Assembly (NCBI GenBank): GCA_017547865.1
Contig: JAFYOA010000066.1
Coordinates: forward strand, 1 to 7,162
Direction of reading: 5' to 3'
DNA: 7,162 nt
From: Clostridia bacterium
GTDB lineage: Bacteria > Bacillota_A > Clostridia > Oscillospirales > Acutalibacteraceae
Below are positions 1 through 5,768 of the stretch, in pieces. The notes below the pieces were generated by a model. It worked only from the letters and a program-made list of their open reading frames with translations. It made no database searches and was not told the DNA's origin. Each line of letters starts with the position of its first letter. Position 1 is the first letter of the stretch. The position numbers were made by a program, and so were the translations under genes.

Positions 1-1260
1 GCCGCCCACTTCGTCGGAGTAGCCTTCCTGGGGGAACTTCTGGAATTCGTTGTGGCCAAAGCCGAAGCGCAGCTTCTTTTCGCCCTGGGCGTTTTTGTAG
101 GTCAGCACGCCGGCGTCTTCTTCAAACGCTACCTGCAGCCAATCCATGCCCATTTTATTTTCGGTAAGCTTAAAGGTTTTGCCGGCCACTTCTTTGGCAA
201 AGTCGCTCTTGGTTTCGCCGGGGAACACATACAGCTTGCGGCTGGCGCAGAATTCTTCCAGCGCGGCATTGGCGGCGGGGTCTTCCGGCAGAGCATCGCC
301 CAGCAGTTCTACAATGTCTTTGTACAGGGTGTGGTACAGAATAGCCCGGGACTGGCCGTTGCCCTGGTTATCGGAATTGATGATGAAGATGAAATCGGTT
401 TTGGGGTCGCAGATGGCAAACTGGTCGCCCATACCCACAAAGGCAAAGCCGCCGCGGGGGGCCTGCCAGATCTGGTAGCCGTAGCCGTAATCGCCGTAGC
501 CCACAAAGCCGCAGTCGCTGTTGTCTACCAGGCGGGAGGTGGCGGTGCGCAGGTAAGCTTCGTTCATGTAGCGCTTGCCTTCCCAGGTGCCGTAGTTCAT
601 CACAAAACGGGCGAAATGCAGCAGGTCGCGGGCGGTGCACAGAATGGCGGAATCGCCCCAGGAATATTTACCGGGGGACTTGAGGCAGTAGCTGTCTTCA
701 CAGAAACCGATGGCGGTGAGGAAGCGCTCCTGCATGAATTTGAGGAAGGGCATACCGGAGAGTTTTTCCACAATGGCGCCCAGCATGTAAGAGCCGTAGC
801 TGTCGTAACGCCAGATGGTGCCGGGAATGCGGTCGGCAGCGCGGTCAAAATAACCGATGGCGCGGTCGTTTTCACGAATGTGATCGAACCAGTAGAGGTT
901 GTCGCTCATACTGGTGGTCATGGTGAGCATTTCGCGGATGGTGGCTTCACGCAGGTAATCGTTGAACAGCTCGTTTTCATATTCCGGGAAGTACTTTACG
1001 AATTTGTCATCCAAAGAGAGCTTGCCGTCTTCTTCCAAAAGGCCGATGGCCACCGCCACAAAGCTTTTGGTAACGGAATACATGCGGTGCTTGTAATCTT
1101 TGTGGAAGGGTGCGTAGTAGCATTCGGCGAAGATGGTGTTGCCCCGGGCCATGACAATGCTGTGGGTGGCCAGGTGGTAGGAATCCAGGGTTTCGATGAA
1201 TTTCTGCACGGCGGCGGAAGAAATGCCGACGCTTTCGGGTGTGCCTTTTTTGAAGAACAT
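1..1260 (-). CDS. Serine hydrolase, beta-lactamase/penicillin-binding-protein fold (C-terminus cut by window edge)
   Basis: This is a serine hydrolase of the beta-lactamase-related family (class C/esterase/DD-peptidase type); the true substrate is unknown. 420 residues are visible, no stop is reached, and the C-terminus lies beyond the left edge. The catalytic SxxK motif is S62-V-T-K65. The second motif is Y152-D-S154, with Ser where class C enzymes have Asn (YxN); Y-x-S variants occur in related esterases and amidases. A third-strand motif G276-M-G-D-Q280 stands where KTG or HxG is usual. From about residue 355 a small beta-rich C-terminal domain follows (GKTFKLTENKMG onward). There is no signal peptide or membrane segment, so a cytoplasmic enzyme is more likely than a cell-wall one. 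The start at 1258-1260 is supported by GAGGTGA at 1266-1272. The gene lies 127 bases after the HAD gene and may be transcribed separately. The family is fairly certain; the reaction is not. Confidence 0.9.
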   Translation of the reverse strand, partial: MFFKKGTPESVGISSAAVQKFIETLDSYHLATHSIVMARGNTIFAECYYAPFHKDYKHRMYSVTKSFVAVAIGLLEEDGKLSLDDKFVKYFPEYENELFNDYLREATIREMLTMTTSMSDNLYWFDHIRENDRAIGYFDRAADRIPGTIWRYDSYGSYMLGAIVEKLSGMPFLKFMQERFLTAIGFCEDSYCLKSPGKYSWGDSAILCTARDLLHFARFVMNYGTWEGKRYMNEAYLRTATSRLVDNSDCGFVGYGDYGYGYQIWQAPRGGFAFVGMGDQFAICDPKTDFIFIINSDNQGNGQSRAILYHTLYKDIVELLGDALPEDPAANAALEEFCASRKLYVFPGETKSDFAKEVAGKTFKLTENKMGMDWLQVAFEEDAGVLTYKNAQGEKKLRFGFGHNEFQKFPQEGYSDEVGG

Positions 1261-1280
1261 AACGATCACCTCATAAAAAA

Positions 1281-1329
1281 TTGAAAGTTGAAAGTGGAAA
1301 ACGGAAAGTTGTGGGGAAGTAAGGAGTAA
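1281..1329. repeat. Degenerate 7-base tandem repeats
   Basis: Read on the plus strand, the stretch divides into consecutive 7-base units: TTGAAAG, TTGAAAG, TGGAAAA, CGGAAAG, TTGTGGG, GAAGTAA, GGAGTAA. The first four share the consensus T-K-GAAAG and the last two form a second pair (GRAGTAA). On the transcribed minus strand they give a pyrimidine-rich leader (CTTTCAA units) ending just before the ribosome binding site of the serine hydrolase. The periodicity is seen directly; any function is unknown. Confidence 0.6.
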
Positions 1330-1349
1330 ATTTGCCGGAGCTGCGCAAC

Positions 1350-1374
1350 GTAAAAGTTCGATCAAAACTTTTAC
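1350..1374. repeat. Inverted repeat / potential hairpin between HAD and serine hydrolase genes
   Basis: The 9-base arms GTAAAAGTT (1350-1358) and AACTTTTAC (1366-1374) are perfectly complementary around a 7-base loop (CGATCAA). The stem has only two G-C pairs and neither strand shows a clean T-run immediately after it, so it is a poor intrinsic terminator. It lies 13 bases past the HAD stop codon. It could be a weak terminator, a transcript-end processing structure or a copy of a dispersed intergenic repeat. Confidence 0.5.
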
Positions 1375-1387
1375 AGTTTCTCTTTAT

Positions 1388-2188
1388 TTAAGCCTGGTCA
1401 AAAGTTTCGGCAAACCCATACCGCTCTGCCAAAAACTTTGCCACGCCGTCTTCTTCGTTGGTGCCAATCACCACGTCGGCGGCTTCTTTTACCTGGGGAA
1501 TGGCGTTGCCCATGGCCACACCGGTGCCGCAGACCTGCAGCATTTCGATATCGGAGAAGTCATCGCCAAAAGCCAGCATGGCGGCGGGCGGAATGCCCAG
1601 ATGAGCGGATAACGCCCGGATGGCCTTGTCCTTGCCGGCGCTGGTTTTGAAGAACGCATGCCAGTTGCTGCCGGAAAAACGCACCCAGGTGCAGTCCGGT
1701 ACGGCGGCGGAAATTTCATCTGCCAGGGCGCTGTCTGCAAAATCCGCGCAGATCTTCAGCCCGGTCTCGCTGAAGTTGACATAATCCGTGTAGATCGTTT
1801 CACCCCAGGTTTTATCCCACAGCAGCGGGTCTGTTTTGTAGTTCCAGTAGTATTTGTCCGGCGTGTCCACGGTAATTTCGCAGTCTGGCCCCGCCACGCG
1901 CCGGGCGGCGGCAATCAATCGGTTCGTTTCCGCAGGAGAAAAGGCGGCGGTGTACACGGTTTCTCCCCGCAGGCGCAAAAGCGCACCGCTGCTGGAGATC
2001 ACAATGTCCGGCTGCACGGCTTTGATAAACGGCAAAATATTCCGTTCGCCCCGGGCGGTGGAAAGCCCCAGCAAAAGGCCCTGCTCCCGGCATTTTTGCA
2101 GCACCTGCATGGTGTAGGGAGAGATGGTTTTGTCGCCACGCAGCAGGGTGCCGTCCAAATCGAAAAACAGAACGCGGTCGTCCGTCAT
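1388..2188 (-). CDS. Cof-type HAD-superfamily (subclass IIB) phosphatase
   Basis: A 266-residue cytoplasmic phosphatase of the Cof/HAD-IIB family, normally acting on sugar phosphates, nucleotide-type phosphates or cofactor phosphates; the substrate cannot be read here. Motif I is FFDLDGTLL with nucleophile D10 and acid/base D12. Motif II is the S43-T44-A-R-G segment with T44. The motif III lysine is K186 (GKDKAIRAL). Motif IV is G208-D209-D210-F-S-D213-I-E-M, with Ser at 212 where the family usually has Asn; the Mg-binding aspartates are kept. Residues of about 80 to 185 form the C2 cap. Length is typical for the family. The ATG at 2186-2188 overlaps the stop of the upstream GNAT gene as ATGA and has only a weak ribosome binding site, which suggests translational coupling. 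The family is near certain; the substrate is open. Confidence 0.95.
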   Translation of the reverse strand: MTDDRVLFFDLDGTLLRGDKTISPYTMQVLQKCREQGLLLGLSTARGERNILPFIKAVQPDIVISSSGALLRLRGETVYTAAFSPAETNRLIAAARRVAGPDCEITVDTPDKYYWNYKTDPLLWDKTWGETIYTDYVNFSETGLKICADFADSALADEISAAVPDCTWVRFSGSNWHAFFKTSAGKDKAIRALSAHLGIPPAAMLAFGDDFSDIEMLQVCGTGVAMGNAIPQVKEAADVVIGTNEEDGVAKFLAERYGFAETFDQA

Positions 2189-2631
2189 TTCTGCATCCAG
2201 TAGGCCTGGCCGTCTTTTTCAAAGCCCATTTTTTCGTACAGGGCCAGGGCGGCAGGGTTGTTTACGTTGACATACAGGCGCTGGCCGTGGGCACCCAGCT
2301 GTTCGCAAAGTTCATCGGCCTTGGCCATCAGCGCACCGGCAATGCCGTGGTTGCGGAAGGAGGGTGCTACCCACAGTTCATCCACATACACATGGCCGTG
2401 GCCGCCCCAGGGACCCACCTTGGGAATATAGATGAGGGAAATCCAGCCCACATACCGCCCGCCGGACTCGGCGGCGTAAATGTACAGGTTGGGGTTTTTT
2501 AGTTCTTTGGCAATGTCTGCCGGCGTGGGCTGCTCAGAGGGCGGGCATTCGCAGCCGTTGGTGCGCCAAAAGACCATGTCGTCGAATTTACTGTAGTTTT
2601 CTTCGGTAATCCGTTCGATCATAAAGTCCAT
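2185..2631 (-). CDS. GNAT-family N-acetyltransferase
   Basis: A complete 148-residue GCN5-related N-acetyltransferase, using acetyl-CoA to acetylate an amine on an unknown small molecule or protein. Motif A runs through about residues 81-101 (VYVDELWVAP then R93-N-H-G96-I-A98, matching the pyrophosphate-binding R/QxxGxG/A loop). Motif B is N124-N-P-A-A-L-A-L-Y132-E-K-M-G136-F, the usual acyl-CoA and substrate strand-helix segment, with Y132 in the general-acid position. The start at 2629-2631 has AAAGG (2641-2645) nine bases upstream; an in-frame Met at residue 4 is a less likely alternative. The gene begins 29 bases after the PHP gene and its TGA overlaps the HAD start by 4 bases, so the three are probably co-transcribed. 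Single-domain GNATs of this kind are too diverse for a substrate guess. Confidence 0.93.
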   Translation of the reverse strand: MDFMIERITEENYSKFDDMVFWRTNGCECPPSEQPTPADIAKELKNPNLYIYAAESGGRYVGWISLIYIPKVGPWGGHGHVYVDELWVAPSFRNHGIAGALMAKADELCEQLGAHGQRLYVNVNNPAALALYEKMGFEKDGQAYWMQK

Positions 2632-2660
2632 TCAAGTCATCCTTTCTCAAAAAAGCGGGG

Positions 2661-3458
2661 TTAAAAATGGAATTTATCGCTTTCCTGCAGACCGAGCCGT
2701 TCGATGGCACGATCGAAAATCGCTTTGGTGGTTTCAAAACTACTGGGGTGGTGGGCATCACTTCCGCAGTAGAATTTGCAGCCGCAGGCTTTGGCTACCC
2801 GGAACATCCGCAGAACAGTGTCGGCTTCCTTGTCGCTGCAGTTCATGTCGTACTGGTTCAGTTCAATGCCGCAGCCCAGTTGCGCCGCTTTGGTAAACAC
2901 CCGCTCCATGTCTTCGGTGGGAATCAAATCCAGCACGCGCAGGTAATCTTCGCTGGAGCGGTTATCGATGAGGCTGCAGGCCAAATGGGCAATGCCCAGT
3001 TTGTGGAAAGGCAGGTCGCGGCTCAGCAGGCTTTCCAGCCGGGTGACCCACAGCTGCGCCCGTTTTTCGCGGCTGGTTTTGAATTCTTCCGGAATGGTAA
3101 AGCCGGTCATGTGCATGTGGGTGGTGGGGATGATGACGAAATCAAAGTCATCCCAGCGCTCACGTGGGAGGCCCAGAGTCAGATATTTATCCATATCCGT
3201 TTCGCAGCCGAAGAGGAATTCGATGCCTTCTGCCTGGGGCAGGGCGCCGACCTGTTTGATGTGGTCAAAATCCTGGGGCGCATACCAGTTGGAAGCCCCG
3301 GGCACGGTGTTGTCCCAGTAATGGTCGGTGAGGCAAATGCGCTTCAGGCCGTTTTCTTTGGCGTACTGCAGAATGCGCTCTGCGGTCTGTTCCGGGTCGG
3401 CGGAACAGGAGGACAACTGGGAATGAATATGGTAATCGTGGTCGTAGGTGAATTTCAT
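2661..3458 (-). CDS. PHP-domain phosphoesterase, histidinol-phosphatase (HisK/HisJ)-like
   Basis: A 265-residue metal-dependent phosphoesterase of the PHP family. The metal-ligand motifs appear in the expected order: H10-I-H12 near the N-terminus, T44-D45-H46, E86 in GCETD, H114 and H116 in TTHMHM, H158 in IAHLA, and D234-A-H236 in GSDAHHP. This set fits a multinuclear zinc/manganese/iron site. The closest named family is histidinol-phosphate phosphatase (HisK/HisJ), which removes phosphate in histidine synthesis, but no his gene lies nearby, and many PHP proteins have other substrates, so no gene symbol is given. Translation could begin ten codons earlier (3486-3488). I chose the ATG at 3456-3458 because AGGAGA at 3465-3470 stands six bases upstream and the conserved domain starts at once. 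It follows the nitroreductase gene by 39 bases. Confidence 0.9.
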   Translation of the reverse strand: MKFTYDHDYHIHSQLSSCSADPEQTAERILQYAKENGLKRICLTDHYWDNTVPGASNWYAPQDFDHIKQVGALPQAEGIEFLFGCETDMDKYLTLGLPRERWDDFDFVIIPTTHMHMTGFTIPEEFKTSREKRAQLWVTRLESLLSRDLPFHKLGIAHLACSLIDNRSSEDYLRVLDLIPTEDMERVFTKAAQLGCGIELNQYDMNCSDKEADTVLRMFRVAKACGCKFYCGSDAHHPSSFETTKAIFDRAIERLGLQESDKFHF

Positions 3459-3464
3459 GGCGAT

Positions 3465-3470
3465 TCTCCT
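3465..3470 (-). promoter_or_regulatory. Ribosome binding site deciding the PHP gene start
   Basis: AGGAGA on the minus strand, six bases before the ATG at 3456-3458. The longer reading frame starting at 3488 has no comparable site, so the shorter start is preferred. Confidence 0.8.
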
Positions 3471-3497
3471 CTGTTTTGCGGTGCGCAATGACCGTTC

Positions 3498-4028
3498 TTA
3501 CTTTTTGGGAAAAGAATTGAACCAGGCGCGTTCTTCAAAGGCTTTCTTTTTGGGCGGGGTAGGGGTGGTTTCTGCAATGCCCACGGGCAAAAAGCACACC
3601 AGCTCGTATTCTTCCGGCACACCTAAAATTTTCGCCATCCGGTCGCCAATGCGGTCGGTATCGGTGATGTGTCCTTCGATCCAGCAGCTTTGGTAGCCCA
3701 GCGCCACAATGGCCAGCAGCATGTTTTCAATGGCAGCGGAATAATCCTGCACCGCAAAACAGCGGTCGCGGTAGGCGTTGATCCGCCGGGTCAGCACGCA
3801 GATCATGGCGGGGGCGCTTTCGCCCACCGGAGGATCGATGACCCCATGCAGCTGCTGCAGAACGGCGGGGTCGTCCACCGCGATGAGGCTGGTTGTCTGG
3901 GTGTTGCAGCCGGAAGGCGCCGCCAGGCCGGCCTCCAGAATTTTTTTCAGGTCTTCTCTGGGAACAGGGGTACTTTTGTATTTTCCGCGGTAACTGTGGC
4001 GGTTCATAATCCAATCCAGCGTGGTCAT
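3498..4028 (-). CDS. Nitroreductase-family FMN oxidoreductase
   Basis: A 176-residue flavoprotein of the nitroreductase family, expected to be a cytoplasmic FMN-dependent homodimer that uses NAD(P)H to reduce nitroaromatics, quinones or an undefined natural substrate. The FMN phosphate-binding segment R10-H-S12-Y-R14 is at the N-terminus, and A37-P-S-G-C-N42-T-Q44 matches the conserved APSxxNxQ segment. The helix-turn A99-I-E-N-M-L-L-A-I-V-A-L-G-Y-Q-S-C-W-I matches the conserved glycine-rich part of the dimer/flavin site, and the C-terminal PPKKKAFEERAWF tail is typical of the short subfamily. The frame is open 33 codons further upstream, but the ATG at 4026-4028 has a strong GGAGG six bases away and begins the family-typical sequence. 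It follows the zinc-ribbon gene by 35 bases and precedes the PHP gene by 39. Confidence 0.93.
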   Translation of the reverse strand: MTTLDWIMNRHSYRGKYKSTPVPREDLKKILEAGLAAPSGCNTQTTSLIAVDDPAVLQQLHGVIDPPVGESAPAMICVLTRRINAYRDRCFAVQDYSAAIENMLLAIVALGYQSCWIEGHITDTDRIGDRMAKILGVPEEYELVCFLPVGIAETTPTPPKKKAFEERAWFNSFPKK

Positions 4029-4034
4029 GGAATG

Positions 4035-4039
4035 CCTCC
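4035..4039 (-). promoter_or_regulatory. Ribosome binding site deciding the nitroreductase start
   Basis: GGAGG on the minus strand, six bases upstream of the ATG at 4026-4028. It rules against the upstream Met at 4127, which would overlap the zinc-ribbon gene and add a tail unlike the family. Confidence 0.85.
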
Positions 4040-4063
4040 GTTTCTGTGTGTTGGCACAAGTGT

Positions 4064-4294
4064 TCAGTAAAGCTTTTTCGCTTTTGGGCTGCGTATGATT
4101 TTTTCTATATCCTGCCGGTCGATCCATTCTTCCGTATAGCCGCAGCGGCAGCAGATGTAGCGGTGCACTTTTACCACAGAAAAAATGGTGGCGCCCAGAG
4201 GAATATTGTTGCCGCTACCATAGGGGCCGGCGTTGCCGTCAATGCGGACGATCTCCGACGAGCGGCACTTGGGGCAAAGTTTTGTGTTTTTCAT
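4064..4294 (-). CDS. Small zinc-ribbon protein of unknown function
   Basis: A 76-residue protein with two cysteine pairs, C7-P-K-C10 and C48-C-R-C51, the pattern of a treble-clef or rubredoxin-like zinc ribbon binding one zinc ion. Between the knuckles is a glycine/asparagine-rich loop (G23-P-Y-G-S-G-N-N-I-P-L-G34) followed by a hydrophobic strand (ATIFSVVKVHRYI). The C-terminal third (EEWIDRQDIEKIIRSPKAKKLY) is a charged, probably helical, basic tail. There is no signal peptide or membrane segment. Such ribbons often bind nucleic acid or act as protein-interaction modules, but nothing here shows which. An in-frame Met seven codons earlier exists; the ATG at 4292-4294 is chosen because AAGGAGG lies seven bases upstream. 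It begins 44 bases after the rRNA methyltransferase stop and is probably co-transcribed with it. I believe similar short proteins occur in other Clostridia, but that is recollection. Confidence 0.85.
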   Translation of the reverse strand: MKNTKLCPKCRSSEIVRIDGNAGPYGSGNNIPLGATIFSVVKVHRYICCRCGYTEEWIDRQDIEKIIRSPKAKKLY

Positions 4295-4301
4295 AAGCGG
4301 G

Positions 4302-4308
4302 CCTCCTT
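4302..4308 (-). promoter_or_regulatory. Strong ribosome binding site of the zinc-ribbon gene
   Basis: AAGGAGG on the minus strand, seven bases before the ATG at 4292-4294. It is the closest match to the consensus in this window, suggesting efficient translation of the small protein, and it fixes the start at the second possible Met. Confidence 0.85.
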
Positions 4309-4338
4309 TATTCAAAGTCGTATATCGTCCGGCATTAT

Positions 4339-5625
4339 TTATTTCCGGGACAGCATCACGATATTTTCCACATGATTCGTATGCGGGAACATATCCACCG
4401 GCTGGGCTTTCACGGCTTTATAGCCGTGCTTGCACAGGTAATTCAGGTCGCGGCCCTGGGTCTCCGGGTTGCAGGAGATATACACGATTTTTTCAGGCTT
4501 CAATGTGCACACGGAAGAAAGGAAGGGAATATCACTGCCGGCACGGGGCGGGTCCATCAGCACCACATCCACAGAGATATTGTTGGCCGCCATATCCCGC
4601 ATAAATTCGCCGGCATCCGCGTTGAAGAATTTGATGTTCTGCACGTTGTTGGCCTTGGCGTTCACTTTGGCGTCCCGCACGGCGTCGGCGTTCACTTCCA
4701 CGCCGATGACTTCCCGGGCTTTGTCTGCGGCGATGATGCCGATGGTGCCGATGCCGCAGTAGGCGTCGATCACCGATTCTTTGCCGGTGAGCTCTGCCAT
4801 TTCCAGCGCACGGGTGTAAAGAATTTCTGTCTGCAGGGGGTTGATCTGGTAAAAAGACCGGGCAGAAATGCGGAAGCGCTTGCCGCACAGAACATCTTCG
4901 ATATAGCCGGGGCCGTGCAGCACGGTTTCTTTTTCGCCCAGCACCATGCTGGTAAAGGCGTTGTTGATGTTCAGAACGATGGTGGTGATCTCCGGGTGCT
5001 TTTCCAGCAGAGCACGGACAAAATCTGTTTTGCCGGGCATAACGGGGGTGCCGGCCACCAGTACCACCATCACTTCGCCGGTGGCAAAGCCGCGCTTTAC
5101 CAGCACATGGCGCAAAAAGCCTTTGTGGGTGTTTTCATTGTAGGCAGTCATGCGGAACTGCGGCATCATCTTACGAATATCTGCAATGATGCCGCTGGCG
5201 ATTTTGTCTTCGGTCATGCAGTTCTGCACCGGAACAATGCGGTGAGTGCTGGACTGGTACACGCCGGAAATGATTTGCCCGTTGCGTGCGGTGCCGAACG
5301 CCGCCTGCACCTTGTTGCGGTAGTGGTAGGGGTGTTCCATGCCGATGATATTGGCCACACGGCAGTACTTGCCCACATGGCGGACAGCCACGGCCTGCTT
5401 GTGCTTCAGCTGGCGCTCGTAGGTCAGGTTCTGCAGCTGGCAGCCGCCGCATTTTTTGGAATAAGGGCAGCGGTCCTCGTTTTTCTCTTTTTCGGCCTTG
5501 GGGTCATCGGCAATCACCCAGCCGTCTTTTTCAAGTTCTTCCGGCAGCGATTCCGGCTGTTTCTTTTCTGTGCGGGGCATACCGGGCAAAAACTGCCCGC
5601 GGCGCGGTTTCTTCTTCTGAATCAT
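4339..5625 (-). CDS. rlmD: 23S rRNA (uracil-C5)-methyltransferase, RlmD/RumA type
   Basis: A 428-residue SAM-dependent RNA methyltransferase that forms 5-methyluridine in 23S rRNA (U1939 in E. coli RlmD; the Bacillus relative RlmCD modifies U747 and U1939). An Fe-S cluster site is visible as C53-x5-C59-G-G-C62 plus C136. The SAM-binding motif is D287-A-Y-C-G-I-G-T-I-G. The F258-Y-Q260-I-N segment, M357-D358-P-P-R, nucleophile C385 in YISCNPETQGRDL and general base E420 in HVENIVML complete the active site. Residues 1-52 are charged and low in complexity and do not resemble the TRAM domain that many family members carry there. The frame is open to 5745, but the ATG at 5623-5625 is chosen because the longer version would run through the promoter; AAGGA (5636-5640) stands ten bases upstream. 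It is the first gene of the minus-strand run. RlmD versus RlmC/RlmCD specificity is not settled. Confidence 0.93.
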   Translation of the reverse strand: MIQKKKPRRGQFLPGMPRTEKKQPESLPEELEKDGWVIADDPKAEKEKNEDRCPYSKKCGGCQLQNLTYERQLKHKQAVAVRHVGKYCRVANIIGMEHPYHYRNKVQAAFGTARNGQIISGVYQSSTHRIVPVQNCMTEDKIASGIIADIRKMMPQFRMTAYNENTHKGFLRHVLVKRGFATGEVMVVLVAGTPVMPGKTDFVRALLEKHPEITTIVLNINNAFTSMVLGEKETVLHGPGYIEDVLCGKRFRISARSFYQINPLQTEILYTRALEMAELTGKESVIDAYCGIGTIGIIAADKAREVIGVEVNADAVRDAKVNAKANNVQNIKFFNADAGEFMRDMAANNISVDVVLMDPPRAGSDIPFLSSVCTLKPEKIVYISCNPETQGRDLNYLCKHGYKAVKAQPVDMFPHTNHVENIVMLSRK

Positions 5626-5667
5626 ATGTGAAAAATCCTTTTTTGTTGATTTTTTGTTTCTGTCTCC

Positions 5668-5696
5668 ATTGTAATACACCGGGCGGGGAATCGCAA
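5668..5696 (-). promoter_or_regulatory. Sigma-70/SigA-type promoter for the minus-strand operon
   Basis: On the minus strand, TTGCGA (-35, 5691-5696) is followed after exactly 17 bases by TACAAT (-10, 5668-5673). These match the consensus at 4 of 6 and 5 of 6 positions. Transcription would start near 5661, giving a leader of about 36 bases before the methyltransferase ATG. The -35 box lies inside one arm of the inverted repeat shared with the opposite promoter. Confidence 0.65.
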
Positions 5697-5743
5697 GGCT
5701 TTTTATGGCAAACTGCGGGGAATTTCCGCGCAGAAAGCCTTGC
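5693..5743. repeat. Inverted repeat joining the -35 regions of two divergent promoters
   Basis: GCAAGGCTTT at 5693-5702 and AAAGCCTTGC at 5734-5743 are perfect inverted copies, centred at 5718. Reading outward on each strand, the match extends to AAAGCCTTGCRATT with one difference in 14 bases. Both -35 hexamers fall within this shared element, so the two promoters are mirror images at their upstream ends. Confidence 0.7.
5713..5733. promoter_or_regulatory. 21-base imperfect palindrome, candidate operator
   Basis: Left arm CTGCGGGGAA (5713-5722), central T (5723) and right arm TTCCGCGCAG (5724-5733). Nine of ten positions are complementary, the exception being G5718/G5728. It lies between the -35 boxes of two divergent promoters, a common position for an activator or shared regulator site. 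The symmetry is seen directly; that a protein binds it is inference. Confidence 0.45.
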
Positions 5744-5768
5744 AATTGTGCGCCAAAAATGGTATTCT
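5740..5768 (+). promoter_or_regulatory. Sigma-70/SigA-type promoter for glycyl-tRNA synthetase
   Basis: TTGCAA (-35, 5740-5745) is followed after 17 bases by TATTCT (-10, 5763-5768), each matching the consensus at 4 of 6 positions. Transcription would begin near 5775, leaving a leader of roughly 70 bases. That is too short for a T-box riboswitch, and no T-box sequence is seen. A small GC stem (5805-5811 with 5817-5823, two G-U pairs) lies in the leader 20 bases before the start codon. Confidence 0.55.

Noticed and set aside
52..1284. 410-codon plus-strand open frame opposite the serine hydrolase
   Set aside because: It is antisense to a gene with clear catalytic motifs and a good ribosome binding site; its translation is low-complexity (Ala, Gly, Val, Phe, His) and matches no family.
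1261..1387. Separate promoter for the serine hydrolase
   Set aside because: I looked for -35/-10 pairs on the minus strand and found none with acceptable hexamers and spacing, so none is annotated although the gap would allow one.
3476..3488. Small hairpin TTGCG-GTG-CGCAA between the nitroreductase and PHP genes
   Set aside because: Only a 5-base stem with a 3-base loop and no T-run on either strand, so it does not support a terminator.
2667..3491. 274-codon plus-strand open frame opposite the PHP gene
   Set aside because: Mirror frame caused by rare use of TTA, CTA and TCA codons in the real gene; no ribosome binding site and no recognisable domain.
4372..5631. 419-codon plus-strand open frame opposite rlmD
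   Set aside because: Same mirror-frame effect; the minus strand carries the full RlmD active-site set and the plus translation is Ala/Gly/His/Val-rich noise.
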